Shown here in pieces: positions 7,698 to 17,185 of a stretch of DNA of 60,781 nt (positions are counted from its first letter, which is position 1; each line of letters opens with the position of its first letter). Origin of the DNA: Fusobacterium sp. (GTDB lineage Bacteria > Fusobacteriota > Fusobacteriia > Fusobacteriales > Fusobacteriaceae); assembly GCF_030528405.1 (NCBI RefSeq), contig NZ_JAUMYY010000005.1, positions 1 to 60,781 on the forward strand, written 5' to 3'. Both the position numbers and the translations under genes were made by a program. The notes under the pieces were generated by a model. The model was not told the DNA's origin. It ran no database searches and saw only the letters and a program-made list of their open reading frames with translations.

Positions 7698-9068
7698 ATG
7701 GGAAGTTCAAAAATGGTAAAAAAAATTGAAGAAGGAGGAATTTTTGCTTTATACACTGAAGGCTATAGAGATGATTTGGTTTCTATAGCATATTATGGTC
7801 TTTATGCTCTACAGCACAGAGGACAAGAAAGTGCTGGAATAACTATATGTGATTCCATCTCAGAAGAAGCTATAAGACACAAAACTATAAAAGGAAAAGG
7901 CTTAGTTGCAGATGTTTTTTCAGTTAAAGATTTAAATAGTTATAAGGGAAATATTTTAGTAGGCCATGTAAAATATGGTGTAGAAAATGGAACTTCATTC
8001 AGAAATTATCAACCATTAAGAGGGGACTCATTATTAGGTAAGGTTTCTCTTGTACATGCAGGAAATTTAATTAATACACAAGCTATAGTTAATGATTTAC
8101 TAGAAAATGGTTCAATGTTTCAAACTGAAACTGATACAGAAATTATATTAAAATTAATTGGGAAGAATGCAAAATATGGCTATAAAAACGCTATATTAAA
8201 TACTATAAGAGCCATCGAAGGGGCTTTTGCAATGGCAATTATTATAGAAGATAAATTAGTTGCAGTAAGAGACCCATTAGGTACTAGACCTCTTTGCTTA
8301 GGACAATTTAAAGATGGTACCTATGTCATCGCTTCTGAATCTTGTGCAATTGACAGCATAGGAGCAGAACTAATAAGAGATATTGAACCTGGAGAAATGC
8401 TTATAATTGATAAAAACGGAATGGAATCTATAAAATATAGCGACACAAAAAAAAGATCTTATTCTTCTTTTGAATATATATATTTTGGTAGACCAGATAG
8501 CGTTATGGACGGTTTAAGTGTATACGAGGCTAGACATGCCTGTGGAAAGTATCTTTATGAACAAAATCCTATTGAAGCAGATTTTGTAATAGGAGTTCCT
8601 GACTCGGGTGTTCCAGCTGGAATAGGATTTTCAGAAGCCAGTGGAATCCCCTATGCAACAGCTCTATTAAAAAATAAGTATATAGGTAGGACTTTTATTA
8701 TGCCTGGGCAAGCTTCAAGAGAGATGGCAGTTAGATTAAAACTAAATGCCATGAAAACTCTGATAAAAGATAAAAGAGTTGTTGTTGTTGACGATTCTCT
8801 TGTGAGAGGAACAACTTCAAAAATTTTAATAAAAATTCTCTATGAGGCTGGTGCAAAAGAAGTACATTTTAGATCAGCATCACCAGTTGTAATAAGTGAA
8901 GCATATTTTGGTGCAAGTATAGCCAGTGATAAAGAACTAATAGGAAATATTATGTCAGTTGAAGAAATTAGACAACATATAGGTGCTACAACTTTAGAAT
9001 ACTTATCAATAGAAAACTTAACAAAAGCTTTAAATGGATTAAATTGTAATATGGATTGCTTTAAATAA
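7698..9068 (+). CDS. purF: Amidophosphoribosyltransferase with a degenerate glutaminase site
   Basis: PurF makes phosphoribosylamine from PRPP and an amino donor, the first committed step. The phosphoribosyltransferase half is intact, with FGRPDSVMDG and the PRPP loop VVVVDDSLVRGTTS. The N-terminal Ntn glutaminase fold is recognisable (ALQHRGQESAGI, residues 37-48; TDTEI near 146), but the nucleophile is missing: EGGIF (residues 12-16) stands where B. subtilis PurF has ECGVF, and the first cysteine in the chain is Cys51. The oxyanion-hole motif HNGN is HAGN (residues 120-123), and the glutamine-binding arginine of HVRY is lysine (HVKY, residues 90-93). The start has a GGAGGAAAC site, so the N-terminus is probably right. 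The enzyme may use free ammonia. Confidence 0.93.
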   Translation: MGSSKMVKKIEEGGIFALYTEGYRDDLVSIAYYGLYALQHRGQESAGITICDSISEEAIRHKTIKGKGLVADVFSVKDLNSYKGNILVGHVKYGVENGTSFRNYQPLRGDSLLGKVSLVHAGNLINTQAIVNDLLENGSMFQTETDTEIILKLIGKNAKYGYKNAILNTIRAIEGAFAMAIIIEDKLVAVRDPLGTRPLCLGQFKDGTYVIASESCAIDSIGAELIRDIEPGEMLIIDKNGMESIKYSDTKKRSYSSFEYIYFGRPDSVMDGLSVYEARHACGKYLYEQNPIEADFVIGVPDSGVPAGIGFSEASGIPYATALLKNKYIGRTFIMPGQASREMAVRLKLNAMKTLIKDKRVVVVDDSLVRGTTSKILIKILYEAGAKEVHFRSASPVVISEAYFGASIASDKELIGNIMSVEEIRQHIGATTLEYLSIENLTKALNGLNCNMDCFK

Positions 9069-9087
9069 AAGTAGTGGAGGAAAATAA

Positions 9088-10104
9088 ATGTCAAATTCTT
9101 ATAAATCATCAGGTGTAGATAAAGAAGAAGGATACAGAGCTGTTGAACTTATGAAAAAAAATGTTCTAAAGACTCATAATAAGTCAGTTTTAACAAATTT
9201 AGGAAGTTTTGGAGCTATGTATGAATTAGGTCAATATAAAAATCCTGTTCTTATTTCTGGAACTGATGGAGTTGGGACAAAACTAGAGATTGCTTTAAAA
9301 CAAAAAAAATATAATACAGTTGGAATAGATTGTGTTGCAATGTGTGTTAATGATGTGTTATGTCATGGGGCAAAGCCTTTATTTTTCTTAGATTATTTAG
9401 CTTGTGGAAAATTAGATGCAGATGTTGCTGCTGAACTTGTTTTAGGAGTTACAGAAGGTTGTCTTCAAGCAGGGGCTGCTTTAGTTGGTGGTGAAACAGC
9501 AGAAATGCCAGGTTTTTATAAAGATGGTGACTATGATATAGCTGGTTTCTGCGTGGGTATAGTTGAAAAAGAAAACCTAATTGATGGCTCTAAAGTTAAA
9601 GAAGGAAATAAAATAATTGCCATTTCTTCAAGCGGTTTCCATAGTAATGGTTATTCTTTAGTTAGAAAAATTTTTAAAGACTATGAAGAGATAATAAAAA
9701 CAAAAGAATTTGGAGAGAAGAAAGTAGCGGATATATTGTTAACACCTACAAAAATATATGTAAAAAATATATTAGCTCTTCTTGAAAAATTTAATGTAAA
9801 TGGAATGGCTCACATAACAGGAGGAGGGCTTATAGAAAATTTACCTCGTTGTATGTCTAAAGAACTTTCGCCTGTTGTATTTAAAAATAAGATAAAAGTC
9901 CCAGAAATATTTAAACTAACTATGGAAAGAGGTAGTATTGAAGAAAATGAAATGTATGGTACATTTAATATGGGTGTTGGCTTTACTTTAGTCGTTGATG
10001 AAAAAGATACAGAAGCCATTATAGAGTTTTTAAGAAATCTCGGAGAAGAAGCTTACGAAATCGGCTATATACAGAAGGGAAATAATAGTTTATGTCTAAA
10101 ATAG
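9088..10104 (+). CDS. purM: Phosphoribosylformylglycinamidine cyclo-ligase (AIR synthetase)
   Basis: PurM closes the imidazole ring of FGAM to AIR using ATP. The 338-aa length is typical. Visible motifs are GTDGVGTKLEIA near residue 60, GGETAEMPGFY near residue 134 and HITGGGLIENLPR near residue 245. It starts 19 bases after purF behind a GGAGG site, and its end overlaps the start of purN by 13 bases, which suggests translational coupling. Confidence 0.95.
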   Translation: MSNSYKSSGVDKEEGYRAVELMKKNVLKTHNKSVLTNLGSFGAMYELGQYKNPVLISGTDGVGTKLEIALKQKKYNTVGIDCVAMCVNDVLCHGAKPLFFLDYLACGKLDADVAAELVLGVTEGCLQAGAALVGGETAEMPGFYKDGDYDIAGFCVGIVEKENLIDGSKVKEGNKIIAISSSGFHSNGYSLVRKIFKDYEEIIKTKEFGEKKVADILLTPTKIYVKNILALLEKFNVNGMAHITGGGLIENLPRCMSKELSPVVFKNKIKVPEIFKLTMERGSIEENEMYGTFNMGVGFTLVVDEKDTEAIIEFLRNLGEEAYEIGYIQKGNNSLCLK

Positions 10105-10634
10105 CTGTTCTTGTTTCTGGTAGTGGCTCTAATATGCGACAACTAATAAAAAATGGAATAAATTTAGATTGTGTCATAGCTGATAGAAAATGTGGAGCTG
10201 AGCAAATTGCAAAAGAGAATAATATAGATTTTTTTCAATTTGAAAAAAATGAAATCTCTGAAAAAATTTTAAAATTACTTGAAAAAAGAGAGATAGATTT
10301 AGTTGTATTAGCGGGTTTTCTATCAATCTTAAATGGTGAACTTTTAAAAAAATATAAGAATAAAATAATAAATATTCATCCTTCACTTTTACCAAAGTAT
10401 GGCGGTTCTGGTATGTATGGAATGAAAGTTCATCAGGAAGTATTTAAAAATTCTGAAAAAGAAAGTGGCTGTACTGTTCATTATGTTAATGAAGAAATTG
10501 ATGCTGGAGCTATAATAGAACAAGAAAAAGTTGATATAAGTTCAGCTACTTCCCCTGAAGAGATTCAAAGTTTAGTTTTAGAAAAAGAATGGAAGTTACT
10601 TCCTAGAGTTGTGAAAAAATTAATAAAAAAATAG
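10092..10634 (+). CDS. purN: Phosphoribosylglycinamide formyltransferase (folate-dependent)
   Basis: PurN transfers a formyl group from 10-formyl-THF to GAR. The 180-aa chain has VSGSGSNM at the N-terminus, LAGFLSIL near residue 74, the catalytic [13 protein letters not shown] near residue 93 and the folate-site stretch [14 protein letters not shown] near residue 128. It overlaps purM by 13 bases and ends 10 bases before purH. Confidence 0.95.
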   Translation: MSKIAVLVSGSGSNMRQLIKNGINLDCVIADRKCGAEQIAKENNIDFFQFEKNEISEKILKLLEKREIDLVVLAGFLSILNGELLKKYKNKIINIHPSLLPKYGGSGMYGMKVHQEVFKNSEKESGCTVHYVNEEIDAGAIIEQEKVDISSATSPEEIQSLVLEKEWKLLPRVVKKLIKK

Positions 10635-10644
10635 GAGTTTTATA

Positions 10645-12153
10645 ATGAAAAGAGCTTTAATTTCGGTATTTGATAAAACAGGTATCTTAGACTTGGCTAA
10701 GTTCTTAGTTAGCAAAAACATTGAAATTATTTCAACAGGTGGAACATATAAATATCTGCTTGAAAATAATATACCTGTTATAGAAGTGAGTAAGATTACA
10801 AAATTTGATGAGATGCTAGATGGCAGAGTAAAAACTTTACACCCCAATATCCATGGTGGAATACTTGCACTGAGGGATAATAAATTACATATGAATACTT
10901 TAAAGGAAAAAAATATAGATACAATAGATTATGTAATTGTAAATTTATATCCTTTCTTTGAAAAAGTTAAAGAAAATTTGAGCTTTGAAGATAAAATAGA
11001 ATTTATTGATATAGGTGGTCCTACTATGCTTAGATCGGCTGCAAAATCTTTTAAAGATGTGGTTGTTCTAAGTGATATTAAAGACTATGAATTAATAAAA
11101 ACTGAAATAGATAAAAATGGTGATGTAAGCTTTGATACAAGAAAGATGCTTGCAGGAAAGGTTTTCAATTTAACCTCTGCCTACGATGCAGCTATATCTC
11201 AATTTCTATTGGATGAGGAATTTCCAGAATACCTAACTATATCTTATAAAAAAAATTCGCTTATGAGATATGGCGAAAATTCTCATCAAAAAGCTGCTTA
11301 CTATATTGATAATATGAATGATGGAGCCATGCAAGATTTCGAACAGTTAAATGGAAAGGACTTATCTTTCAACAATGTTAGAGATATGGATTTAGCTTGG
11401 AAGCTTGTATCAGAATTTGATGAAGCAGCTTGCTGTGCAGTAAAACACTCAACTCCATGTGGAGTGGCTATTGCTGATACAACAAAGAGGGCATATAAAA
11501 AAGCTTATGAATCGGATTCTGTATCAATTTTTGGTGGTATAGTTGCTTTCAATAAAAAATTAGATCTTGAAACGGCTAAACTTTTGGATGTAATATTTTT
11601 AGAAATAATAATAGCTCCTGATTTCTCAAAAGAAAGTTTAGAGCTTCTAACTAAAAAGAAAAATCTAAGACTTATAAAATGTGGAAAAAAACCAAGTGAT
11701 AAAAAAGAATTTATAAAAGTTGATGGTGGAATACTTGTACAAGATAGTAATACAAAGCTATGTGAAAATTTAGAAATTGTAACTAAGACAAAGCCTAGTG
11801 TAGAACAGGAAAAAGATTTATTATTTGCATTAAAAGTTGTAAAATACATAAAGTCAAACGCTATAGTTATAGTAAAAGATGGTCAAACACTTGGAATTGG
11901 TGGCGGAGAAGTGAGCAGAATCTGGGCAGCTGAAAAGGCTGTTGAAAGGGCAAAAAAATTTGGAAAAAATGATTTAGTCTTGGCCTCTGATGCTTTTTTC
12001 CCTTTCAAAGATGTGGTTGAATTAGTTGCTAAAAATAAAGTTTCTACTATTATTCAACCTGGTGGTTCTTTAAGAGATCAAGAATCAATAGATGAATGTG
12101 ATAAAAATAATATTTCTATGATATTTAGTAAGTTAAGACATTTTAAACATTAA
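10645..12153 (+). CDS. purH: Bifunctional AICAR transformylase / IMP cyclohydrolase
   Basis: PurH catalyses the last two steps to IMP. The N-terminal cyclohydrolase (methylglyoxal-synthase-like fold) shows [23 protein letters not shown] and [10 protein letters not shown] within the first 75 residues. The C-terminal transformylase shows KHSTPCGVA near residue 275; the usual form is KHxNPCG, so Asn is replaced by Thr here. It ends with [14 protein letters not shown] and RHFKH, as in family members. The length of 502 aa is normal, and a TAGGAG site precedes the start. Confidence 0.95.
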   Translation: MKRALISVFDKTGILDLAKFLVSKNIEIISTGGTYKYLLENNIPVIEVSKITKFDEMLDGRVKTLHPNIHGGILALRDNKLHMNTLKEKNIDTIDYVIVNLYPFFEKVKENLSFEDKIEFIDIGGPTMLRSAAKSFKDVVVLSDIKDYELIKTEIDKNGDVSFDTRKMLAGKVFNLTSAYDAAISQFLLDEEFPEYLTISYKKNSLMRYGENSHQKAAYYIDNMNDGAMQDFEQLNGKDLSFNNVRDMDLAWKLVSEFDEAACCAVKHSTPCGVAIADTTKRAYKKAYESDSVSIFGGIVAFNKKLDLETAKLLDVIFLEIIIAPDFSKESLELLTKKKNLRLIKCGKKPSDKKEFIKVDGGILVQDSNTKLCENLEIVTKTKPSVEQEKDLLFALKVVKYIKSNAIVIVKDGQTLGIGGGEVSRIWAAEKAVERAKKFGKNDLVLASDAFFPFKDVVELVAKNKVSTIIQPGGSLRDQESIDECDKNNISMIFSKLRHFKH

Positions 12154-12174
12154 TTAACTGATGGGAGAATAAAA

Positions 12175-13440
12175 ATGAAAATATTAATAGTTGGCTCAGG
12201 TGGACGAGAGCATGCAATAGCATGGAAGGTTTCCCAAAATAAAAAAGTTACAAAAATTTATGCAGCTCCAGGAAATGCATACAATAAGTTTTTAAAAAAT
12301 TGTGAAAATATAAATATTTCAAAGACAGAGGAAATTCTTAACTTTGCCAAACAAGAAAAAATAGATTTAACCATAGTTGGAAGTGAAGAGTTATTAGTTG
12401 ATGGCATTGTAGATAAATTTCATAGTCAAGGTTTAAAAATCTTCGGACCTGATAAAAGAGCCGCTATGCTAGAAGGTTCAAAAGCTTTTGCTAAAGACTT
12501 TATGCAGAAATATGGGGTCAAAACTGCAAAATATAAAGCATTTACTGATAAAGAAGAAGCTATAAAATATTTGGATGAAATGAACTATCCTCTTGTTATA
12601 AAGGCAAGTGGACTGGCAGCAGGAAAGGGAGTTTTAATTTGTCAAAATAAAAAAGAAGCTTTAGATGCCTTAGATGAAATTATGACTAATAAAATCTTTG
12701 CAAATGCAGGAGATACAGTTGTTATTGAAGAATTTCTGGATGGGGTGGAAGTGTCTATTCTATCTATTACTGATTCTAAGGTTATTCTACCTTTCTTATC
12801 TGCTAAGGATCATAAAAAAATATCCGAGGGTGAACAAGGATTGAATACTGGAGGGATGGGAGTAATTTCTCCTAATCCTTATTACACTAAAGAAGTAGAA
12901 GAAAAATTTATTAAAGATATACTAAAACCTACATTAAAAGGAATAAAAGAAGAAAAACTTGATTTTTGTGGAATTATTTTCTTTGGACTTATGATAGCTA
13001 GGGATGAGGTATATTTACTTGAATACAATATGAGAATGGGAGATCCAGAAACTCAAGCTGTGCTTCCTCTTCTTGAAAGTGATTATTTAAATTTAATTCA
13101 AAGTGCAATGGATAAAAATTTAGAAAACTTCGATATTAAATGGAAGGATGCAGCTTCCTGTTGTGTTGTCTTAGCTGCTGGTGGTTATCCAGTTAAATAT
13201 GAGAAAGGAAATGAAATAGAAGGTTTGGAAGAGTTTGAAAATAATAAAAATGCAAACTTTTTCCTAGCTGGAGTCAAATCAGAGAATAATAAATTTTTTA
13301 CTAATGGTGGTAGAGTTTTAAATATTGTATCTATACAAAATACAGCTGAAAAAGCAAGAGAGAACGCTTACAAAGAGTTAGAAAAAATTAAATTTAAAGA
13401 TAAATACTTTAGAAAAGATATAGGTCTTATGAGAGTGTGA
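12175..13440 (+). CDS. purD: Phosphoribosylamine-glycine ligase (GAR synthetase)
   Basis: PurD joins phosphoribosylamine, the PurF product, to glycine with ATP. The ATP-grasp chain of 421 aa starts with GSGGREHAIAWK, carries VIKASGLAAGKGV near residue 141 and NMRMGDPETQAVLP near residue 284, all conserved. It is the last gene of the operon; its stop codon lies inside a hairpin at 13431-13459. Having purF and purD in one operon matters because phosphoribosylamine is unstable and is probably handed over directly. Confidence 0.95.
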   Translation: MKILIVGSGGREHAIAWKVSQNKKVTKIYAAPGNAYNKFLKNCENINISKTEEILNFAKQEKIDLTIVGSEELLVDGIVDKFHSQGLKIFGPDKRAAMLEGSKAFAKDFMQKYGVKTAKYKAFTDKEEAIKYLDEMNYPLVIKASGLAAGKGVLICQNKKEALDALDEIMTNKIFANAGDTVVIEEFLDGVEVSILSITDSKVILPFLSAKDHKKISEGEQGLNTGGMGVISPNPYYTKEVEEKFIKDILKPTLKGIKEEKLDFCGIIFFGLMIARDEVYLLEYNMRMGDPETQAVLPLLESDYLNLIQSAMDKNLENFDIKWKDAASCCVVLAAGGYPVKYEKGNEIEGLEEFENNKNANFFLAGVKSENNKFFTNGGRVLNIVSIQNTAEKARENAYKELEKIKFKDKYFRKDIGLMRV

Positions 13441-13459
13441 ACTTTTTTTCTACACTCTC
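13431..13459 (+). terminator. Hairpin at the end of purD
   Basis: GAGAGTGT (13431-13438) pairs with ACACTCTC (13452-13459), with a T-rich loop and a T-rich tail. The left arm is coding sequence and the stop codon lies in the loop side. It is a plausible purine operon terminator, although the tail is interrupted. Confidence 0.45.
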
Positions 13460-13496
13460 TATTTTACTAATCTTAAACAATTAAATATAAAAATTA

Positions 13497-13567
13497 AGGG
13501 CTGCTACATTGAACTCCATCCAAAATCCTAGACACAAGATTTAAAATACAGTTCATACAACAGCCCT
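13497..13567. repeat. Inverted-repeat element at the purD/clpB convergent junction
   Basis: AGGGCTG with CAGCCCT closes a longer imperfect stem whose arms are 13497-13514 and 13551-13567. The arm sequence resembles those of the elements at 28097, 31521 and 52494. It probably terminates clpB from the right and backs up purD termination from the left. Confidence 0.65.
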
Positions 13568-13575
13568 ATTAAATT

Positions 13576-16158
13576 TTATAATACTTCCTGATAGATAATT
13601 TTATTATTTTCTAAGTCTACAAGTACAGTGGTTCTCTCTTTTATTTCATTTGCCAATAATTTTTTTGCTAGATTTGTTTCTATTTCCTTTTGTATAAATC
13701 TTCTAAGTGGTCTTGCTCCATAGTGTGGATCGTAAGCATTTTCAGCTAGGTATTCTACTACCTTATCAGAAAAATTCAGATTTATATACTTATCTTTTAA
13801 TTTTTCTTCCAGAGCTTCTAAATTAAGTTTAACTATTTCTTTTATTGAATCTAAACTTAAGGCTTTAAAAGTTATAATATCGTCTATTCTATTTAAAAAT
13901 TCAGGTCTAAATCTTCCTTTCAGTTCATTTAAAACCATTTCTTTAGTATGTTCTGACAGATTTATATCCTCTAATATCAAATGACTACCAACATTTGATG
14001 TCATTATAATAAGCGTATTTTTAAAATCAACTACTCTTCCTTGACCATCAGTAAGTCTACCATCATCTAAAACTTGAAGTAAAATATTAAATACATCAGG
14101 GTGAGCTTTTTCTATTTCATCAAATAGGATAACAGAATAAGGTTTTGTCCTTATAGCTTCTGTTAATTGACCACCTTCTTCGTAACCAACATAACCAGGG
14201 GGAGCACCTATAAGTCTTGTTGTAGAAAACTTATCCATATATTCACTCATATCTATTCTGACAACATTATCTTCACTGTCAAACAAATTGAAAGCTAATG
14301 TTTTTGCTAAGTAAGTTTTACCAACTCCAGTAGGACCTAAGAAAATAAAAGATCCCATAGGTCTATTCTTATCCTTCAATCCTGCTATAGATCTAAGCAT
14401 AGTGTCTGCAACTGCTTTAACTGCTTCATCTTGTCCTTTTACTCTCTCCTTCATATTATCTTCCAATTTTAACATCTTTTCTTTTTTTGTTTCAGTCAAT
14501 TTAGATACTGGTATCCCTGTCCATCTTGAAACTATATCAGCTATTTCATCAGCTGTCACTTCCTGTTTCAGCAATGAATTTTCTTTTCCATTACCATCAA
14601 TCTTATTTTGTTGTTCCACTAATTCCTTTTCAAGCCCAGCAAGTTTTCCGTATTTTAATTCAGAAAGTTTTGTCAAGTCATATTCTCTCTCTGCCTTATC
14701 CATTTCTAACTTTACATTTTCAATTTGTTTTTTAATATTTTTTATTTTTGCAATATCTTCTTTTTCTAAATCCCATTTAGAAGTTAAAACCTTTTTTTCT
14801 TCATTTAATTCTGCTAATTCTTTTTCCAATTTTTCAAGTCTTTCCTTAGATGAATCATCAGTTTCTTTTTGTAAAGCCTTAATTTCTATTTCCACCTGAA
14901 GAACTTTTCTTGTAAGTTGGTCAAGTTCTTCTGGCATAGAATCTATTTCAGTTCTTATCATAGCTGCTGCCTCATCTATCAAGTCTATTGCCTTATCTGG
15001 AAGTTTCCTATCTGCTATATATCTCTGACTTAGAACAGCTGCCTCAACTATAGCAGCATCTGCAATTCTCACTCCATGATAAGTTTCGAATTTTTCTTTT
15101 AAACCTCTTAAAATAGAAATTGTGTCATCTATATTAGGTTCGTTAACTAGAATTGTCTGAAATCTTCTTTCAAGTGCTGGATCTTTTTCTATATACTTTC
15201 TGTATTCATCTATAGTAGTAGCTCCAATAACCCTTAACTCACCTCTTGCAAGCATAGGTTTTAACATATTTCCAGCATCAAGAGAACCTTCTCCCTTTCC
15301 AGCTCCAACTATAGTATGTATCTCATCTATAAAAAGAATAATTTCTCCATTAGACTCTTCTACTTCTTTTAGTACTCCTTTCATTCTTTCTTCAAATTCT
15401 CCCTTATATTTAGCACCAGCAACAAGGGCTCCCATATCAAGTGAAAATATTTTTTTATTTTTTAAGCTTTCTGGAACATCACCATTTAAAATTCTCTGTG
15501 CTAATCCTTCAACTATTGCTGTTTTACCAACTCCTGGTTCTCCAATTAGAATAGGGTCATTTTTTGTTCTTCTTGAAATTATTTGTATAGCTCTTCTTAT
15601 TTCAGAATCTCTACCTATTATAGGATCAATTTTTCCTTCTCTTGCTAAAGCTACTAAATCTTTAGCATATTTTTCTAAAACTTCATAAGTAGCTTCTGGA
15701 TTTTGATTATCTACTTTTCTATTTCCTCTTATATTCATCAATACCTCCTTATACTTCTCCAATTTTATCCCACATCTTTTTAAAACATCTAAATTCTCTA
15801 TCATAGCCCAAAAAATATGCTCGACACTTAAAAAACTATCCCCCAAACTATTCATAATAGTTTCTGCATTTTTTAAAATAGAATATGTTCTCTGATCTAT
15901 GTTTATATTCTCATCATTATTTATATTCTGCATTTGAACTTTAGGGAAATTTTTAATCTCTCTTTCCAATTCATTTTTAATATATTTTAAATCTAAATCC
16001 ATTTTGTTAATTACTCTAGGAATTAAACCATCTGCTTGACTTAAAATTGCCAAAGCTAAACATTCAGCTTTCAATGTCTGCTGCATATTATTTTTACTTA
16101 TGTCTATACCTAAATTTATTGCCATAATAGTACTTTCTGTAAATTTATTTGGGTTCAT
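13576..16158 (-). CDS. clpB: ATP-dependent disaggregase ClpB
   Basis: ClpB is the hexameric Hsp104-type chaperone that extracts proteins from aggregates with DnaK. The 860-aa chain has an N-terminal Clp repeat domain, the first AAA module with Walker [14 protein letters not shown] (about residue 208) and Walker B LFIDEIH, a long charged coiled-coil middle domain (about 410-530) and a second AAA module with [13 protein letters not shown] (about residue 608) and [14 protein letters not shown]. An AGGAGGGAT site precedes the start. Upstream are a promoter and a degenerate CIRCE operator, so HrcA-type heat-shock control is likely. Confidence 0.96.
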   Translation of the reverse strand: MNPNKFTESTIMAINLGIDISKNNMQQTLKAECLALAILSQADGLIPRVINKMDLDLKYIKNELEREIKNFPKVQMQNINNDENINIDQRTYSILKNAETIMNSLGDSFLSVEHIFWAMIENLDVLKRCGIKLEKYKEVLMNIRGNRKVDNQNPEATYEVLEKYAKDLVALAREGKIDPIIGRDSEIRRAIQIISRRTKNDPILIGEPGVGKTAIVEGLAQRILNGDVPESLKNKKIFSLDMGALVAGAKYKGEFEERMKGVLKEVEESNGEIILFIDEIHTIVGAGKGEGSLDAGNMLKPMLARGELRVIGATTIDEYRKYIEKDPALERRFQTILVNEPNIDDTISILRGLKEKFETYHGVRIADAAIVEAAVLSQRYIADRKLPDKAIDLIDEAAAMIRTEIDSMPEELDQLTRKVLQVEIEIKALQKETDDSSKERLEKLEKELAELNEEKKVLTSKWDLEKEDIAKIKNIKKQIENVKLEMDKAEREYDLTKLSELKYGKLAGLEKELVEQQNKIDGNGKENSLLKQEVTADEIADIVSRWTGIPVSKLTETKKEKMLKLEDNMKERVKGQDEAVKAVADTMLRSIAGLKDKNRPMGSFIFLGPTGVGKTYLAKTLAFNLFDSEDNVVRIDMSEYMDKFSTTRLIGAPPGYVGYEEGGQLTEAIRTKPYSVILFDEIEKAHPDVFNILLQVLDDGRLTDGQGRVVDFKNTLIIMTSNVGSHLILEDINLSEHTKEMVLNELKGRFRPEFLNRIDDIITFKALSLDSIKEIVKLNLEALEEKLKDKYINLNFSDKVVEYLAENAYDPHYGARPLRRFIQKEIETNLAKKLLANEIKERTTVLVDLENNKIIYQEVL

Positions 16159-16202
16159 AAAATCCCTCCTTTTTTAAATTAAGAAAACTATTTTTTTATT
16201 TT

Positions 16203-16229
16203 TTAGCACTCCCTTAATTTAGTGGCTAA
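16203..16229 (-). promoter_or_regulatory. Degenerate CIRCE (HrcA operator) upstream of clpB
   Basis: Read on the minus strand, the site has TTAGCCACT, nine bases and then GAGTGCTAA. The second half matches the CIRCE consensus exactly; the first differs by an inserted C relative to TTAGCACTC. It lies between the predicted -10 box and the clpB start, the normal place for an HrcA operator. Confidence 0.6.
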
Positions 16230-16243
16230 TAATTTATAGATTA

Positions 16244-16272
16244 TATATATCATGTACTTTTAAAATTGTCAA
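16244..16272 (-). promoter_or_regulatory. Predicted clpB promoter
   Basis: On the minus strand TTGACA (16272-16267) is followed after 17 bases by TATATA (16249-16244). Transcription would start just before the CIRCE-like site, allowing repression by HrcA. Confidence 0.55.
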
Positions 16273-16330
16273 TAGCTTTTTTTAAATTTTACATTCACTG
16301 TTTAAAACTAATTTTATAAATATAATTATA

Positions 16331-16388
16331 AAAAAAGAAAATACTAAAACAAGTTCATTAAATAAACTTATTTCAGCACTTTCTTTTT
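16331..16388 (-). terminator. Terminator of the thioredoxin-like lipoprotein gene
   Basis: On the minus strand AAAAAGAAAGTGCT pairs, with two G-U pairs, with AGTATTTTCTTTTT. The loop contains its own AAGTT/AACTT stem, and a T-run follows. It lies about 50 bases past the stop of the gene ending at 16438 and separates it from clpB. Confidence 0.5.
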
Positions 16389-16437
16389 ATTAAAATATAT
16401 AATTTAGGAACTATTTAATATTAAAATAAATCTCTTA

Positions 16438-16962
16438 TTATTTTAAACTCTTAAAAATCTCAACTAATTTTTCATAAGTTACAGGATTATCTATTTTTAC
16501 AAAAGTCCCATTCTGTACAATATAGTTACTAGGATATTTCTTTACACTAAAAACAACATAAGCCTCATTATACTTATCAAAGTATCTCTTAAAAGAAAAA
16601 TTATGTGAAGTATCAAATATTTTAACTCTCTCCTTAGTAGTCCTGTCATTGCTATATATAACAGTGAGCTCAACCTTATCTTTATAATCAGTATAAAATC
16701 TTTCAATATCAGGAAGTTCATTTTTACAATGTGGACACCATTCTGTAATAACTATAACTAGATTTGCCTTTTTATTATTTATAATAGTTTTGCTATCTAC
16801 AATTGTTTCATCATTTATTTTTTCAACTCTAAAGTTTGCCATAGGTTTAATCATAGATACCCTTGCCAAATCATAGCTTCTTGCTACTACTTCTTTTTCT
16901 TTTGTCGAGCTACACGAAATTATTAAAAGTGAAATAAAAAATATTGATAAAAGTTTTTTCAT
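16438..16962 (-). CDS. Thioredoxin-fold lipoprotein (TlpA-like)
   Basis: A hydrophobic N-terminus ends in the lipobox LIISC (Cys17), so the 174-aa product should be a lipoprotein facing the periplasm. The redox motif WCPHC (Cys76, Cys79) lies in a thioredoxin-like context (VIVITEWCPHCKNELPDIE). It probably acts as a thiol-disulfide oxidoreductase on exported proteins; its partner is not evident. It is transcribed away from hcp and has its own terminator before clpB. The start has an AAGGAGGG site. Confidence 0.8.
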   Translation of the reverse strand: MKKLLSIFFISLLIISCSSTKEKEVVARSYDLARVSMIKPMANFRVEKINDETIVDSKTIINNKKANLVIVITEWCPHCKNELPDIERFYTDYKDKVELTVIYSNDRTTKERVKIFDTSHNFSFKRYFDKYNEAYVVFSVKKYPSNYIVQNGTFVKIDNPVTYEKLVEIFKSLK

Positions 16963-17094
16963 AATATTTCCCTCCTTAATTGGAATTTAATAAATCAAAT
17001 AGCTTGTTTTCAGTCTATTAGTTACCATTTTTATTAGCTTATATTTTATAGAATTATTATATGTCATTTATTGAAATATTTCAAGAAAAAGTAT

Positions 17095-17108
17095 GTAACA
17101 ACTGTTAC
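17095..17108. promoter_or_regulatory. Palindrome upstream of hcp, possible Crp/Fnr-family (HcpR-like) operator
   Basis: GTAACA and TGTTAC are complementary arms separated by two bases. The centre is about 41 bases before a start site predicted from a TATTTT -10 box at 17131-17136, the spacing of a class II activator site. Crp/Fnr-type regulators called HcpR are known to control hcp in several anaerobes; assigning this site to one is an inference. Confidence 0.4.
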
Positions 17109-17185
17109 CGATTTTTATAAATTTTTATAGTATTTTACTTTTATAGAAATTAAATATTGTCGGGCAATCAAGAGGAGGAAAGAAA

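Noticed and set aside
7698-7760. Frameshift or misread start hiding the PurF cysteine
   Set aside because: The start has a good ribosome site, the frame is in register with HRGQESAG, and two other glutamine-site residues are also changed.
14402-14899. 165-aa plus-strand frame inside clpB
   Set aside because: It mirrors the clpB coiled-coil region; the biased serine/phenylalanine content comes from antisense of Lys/Glu codons.
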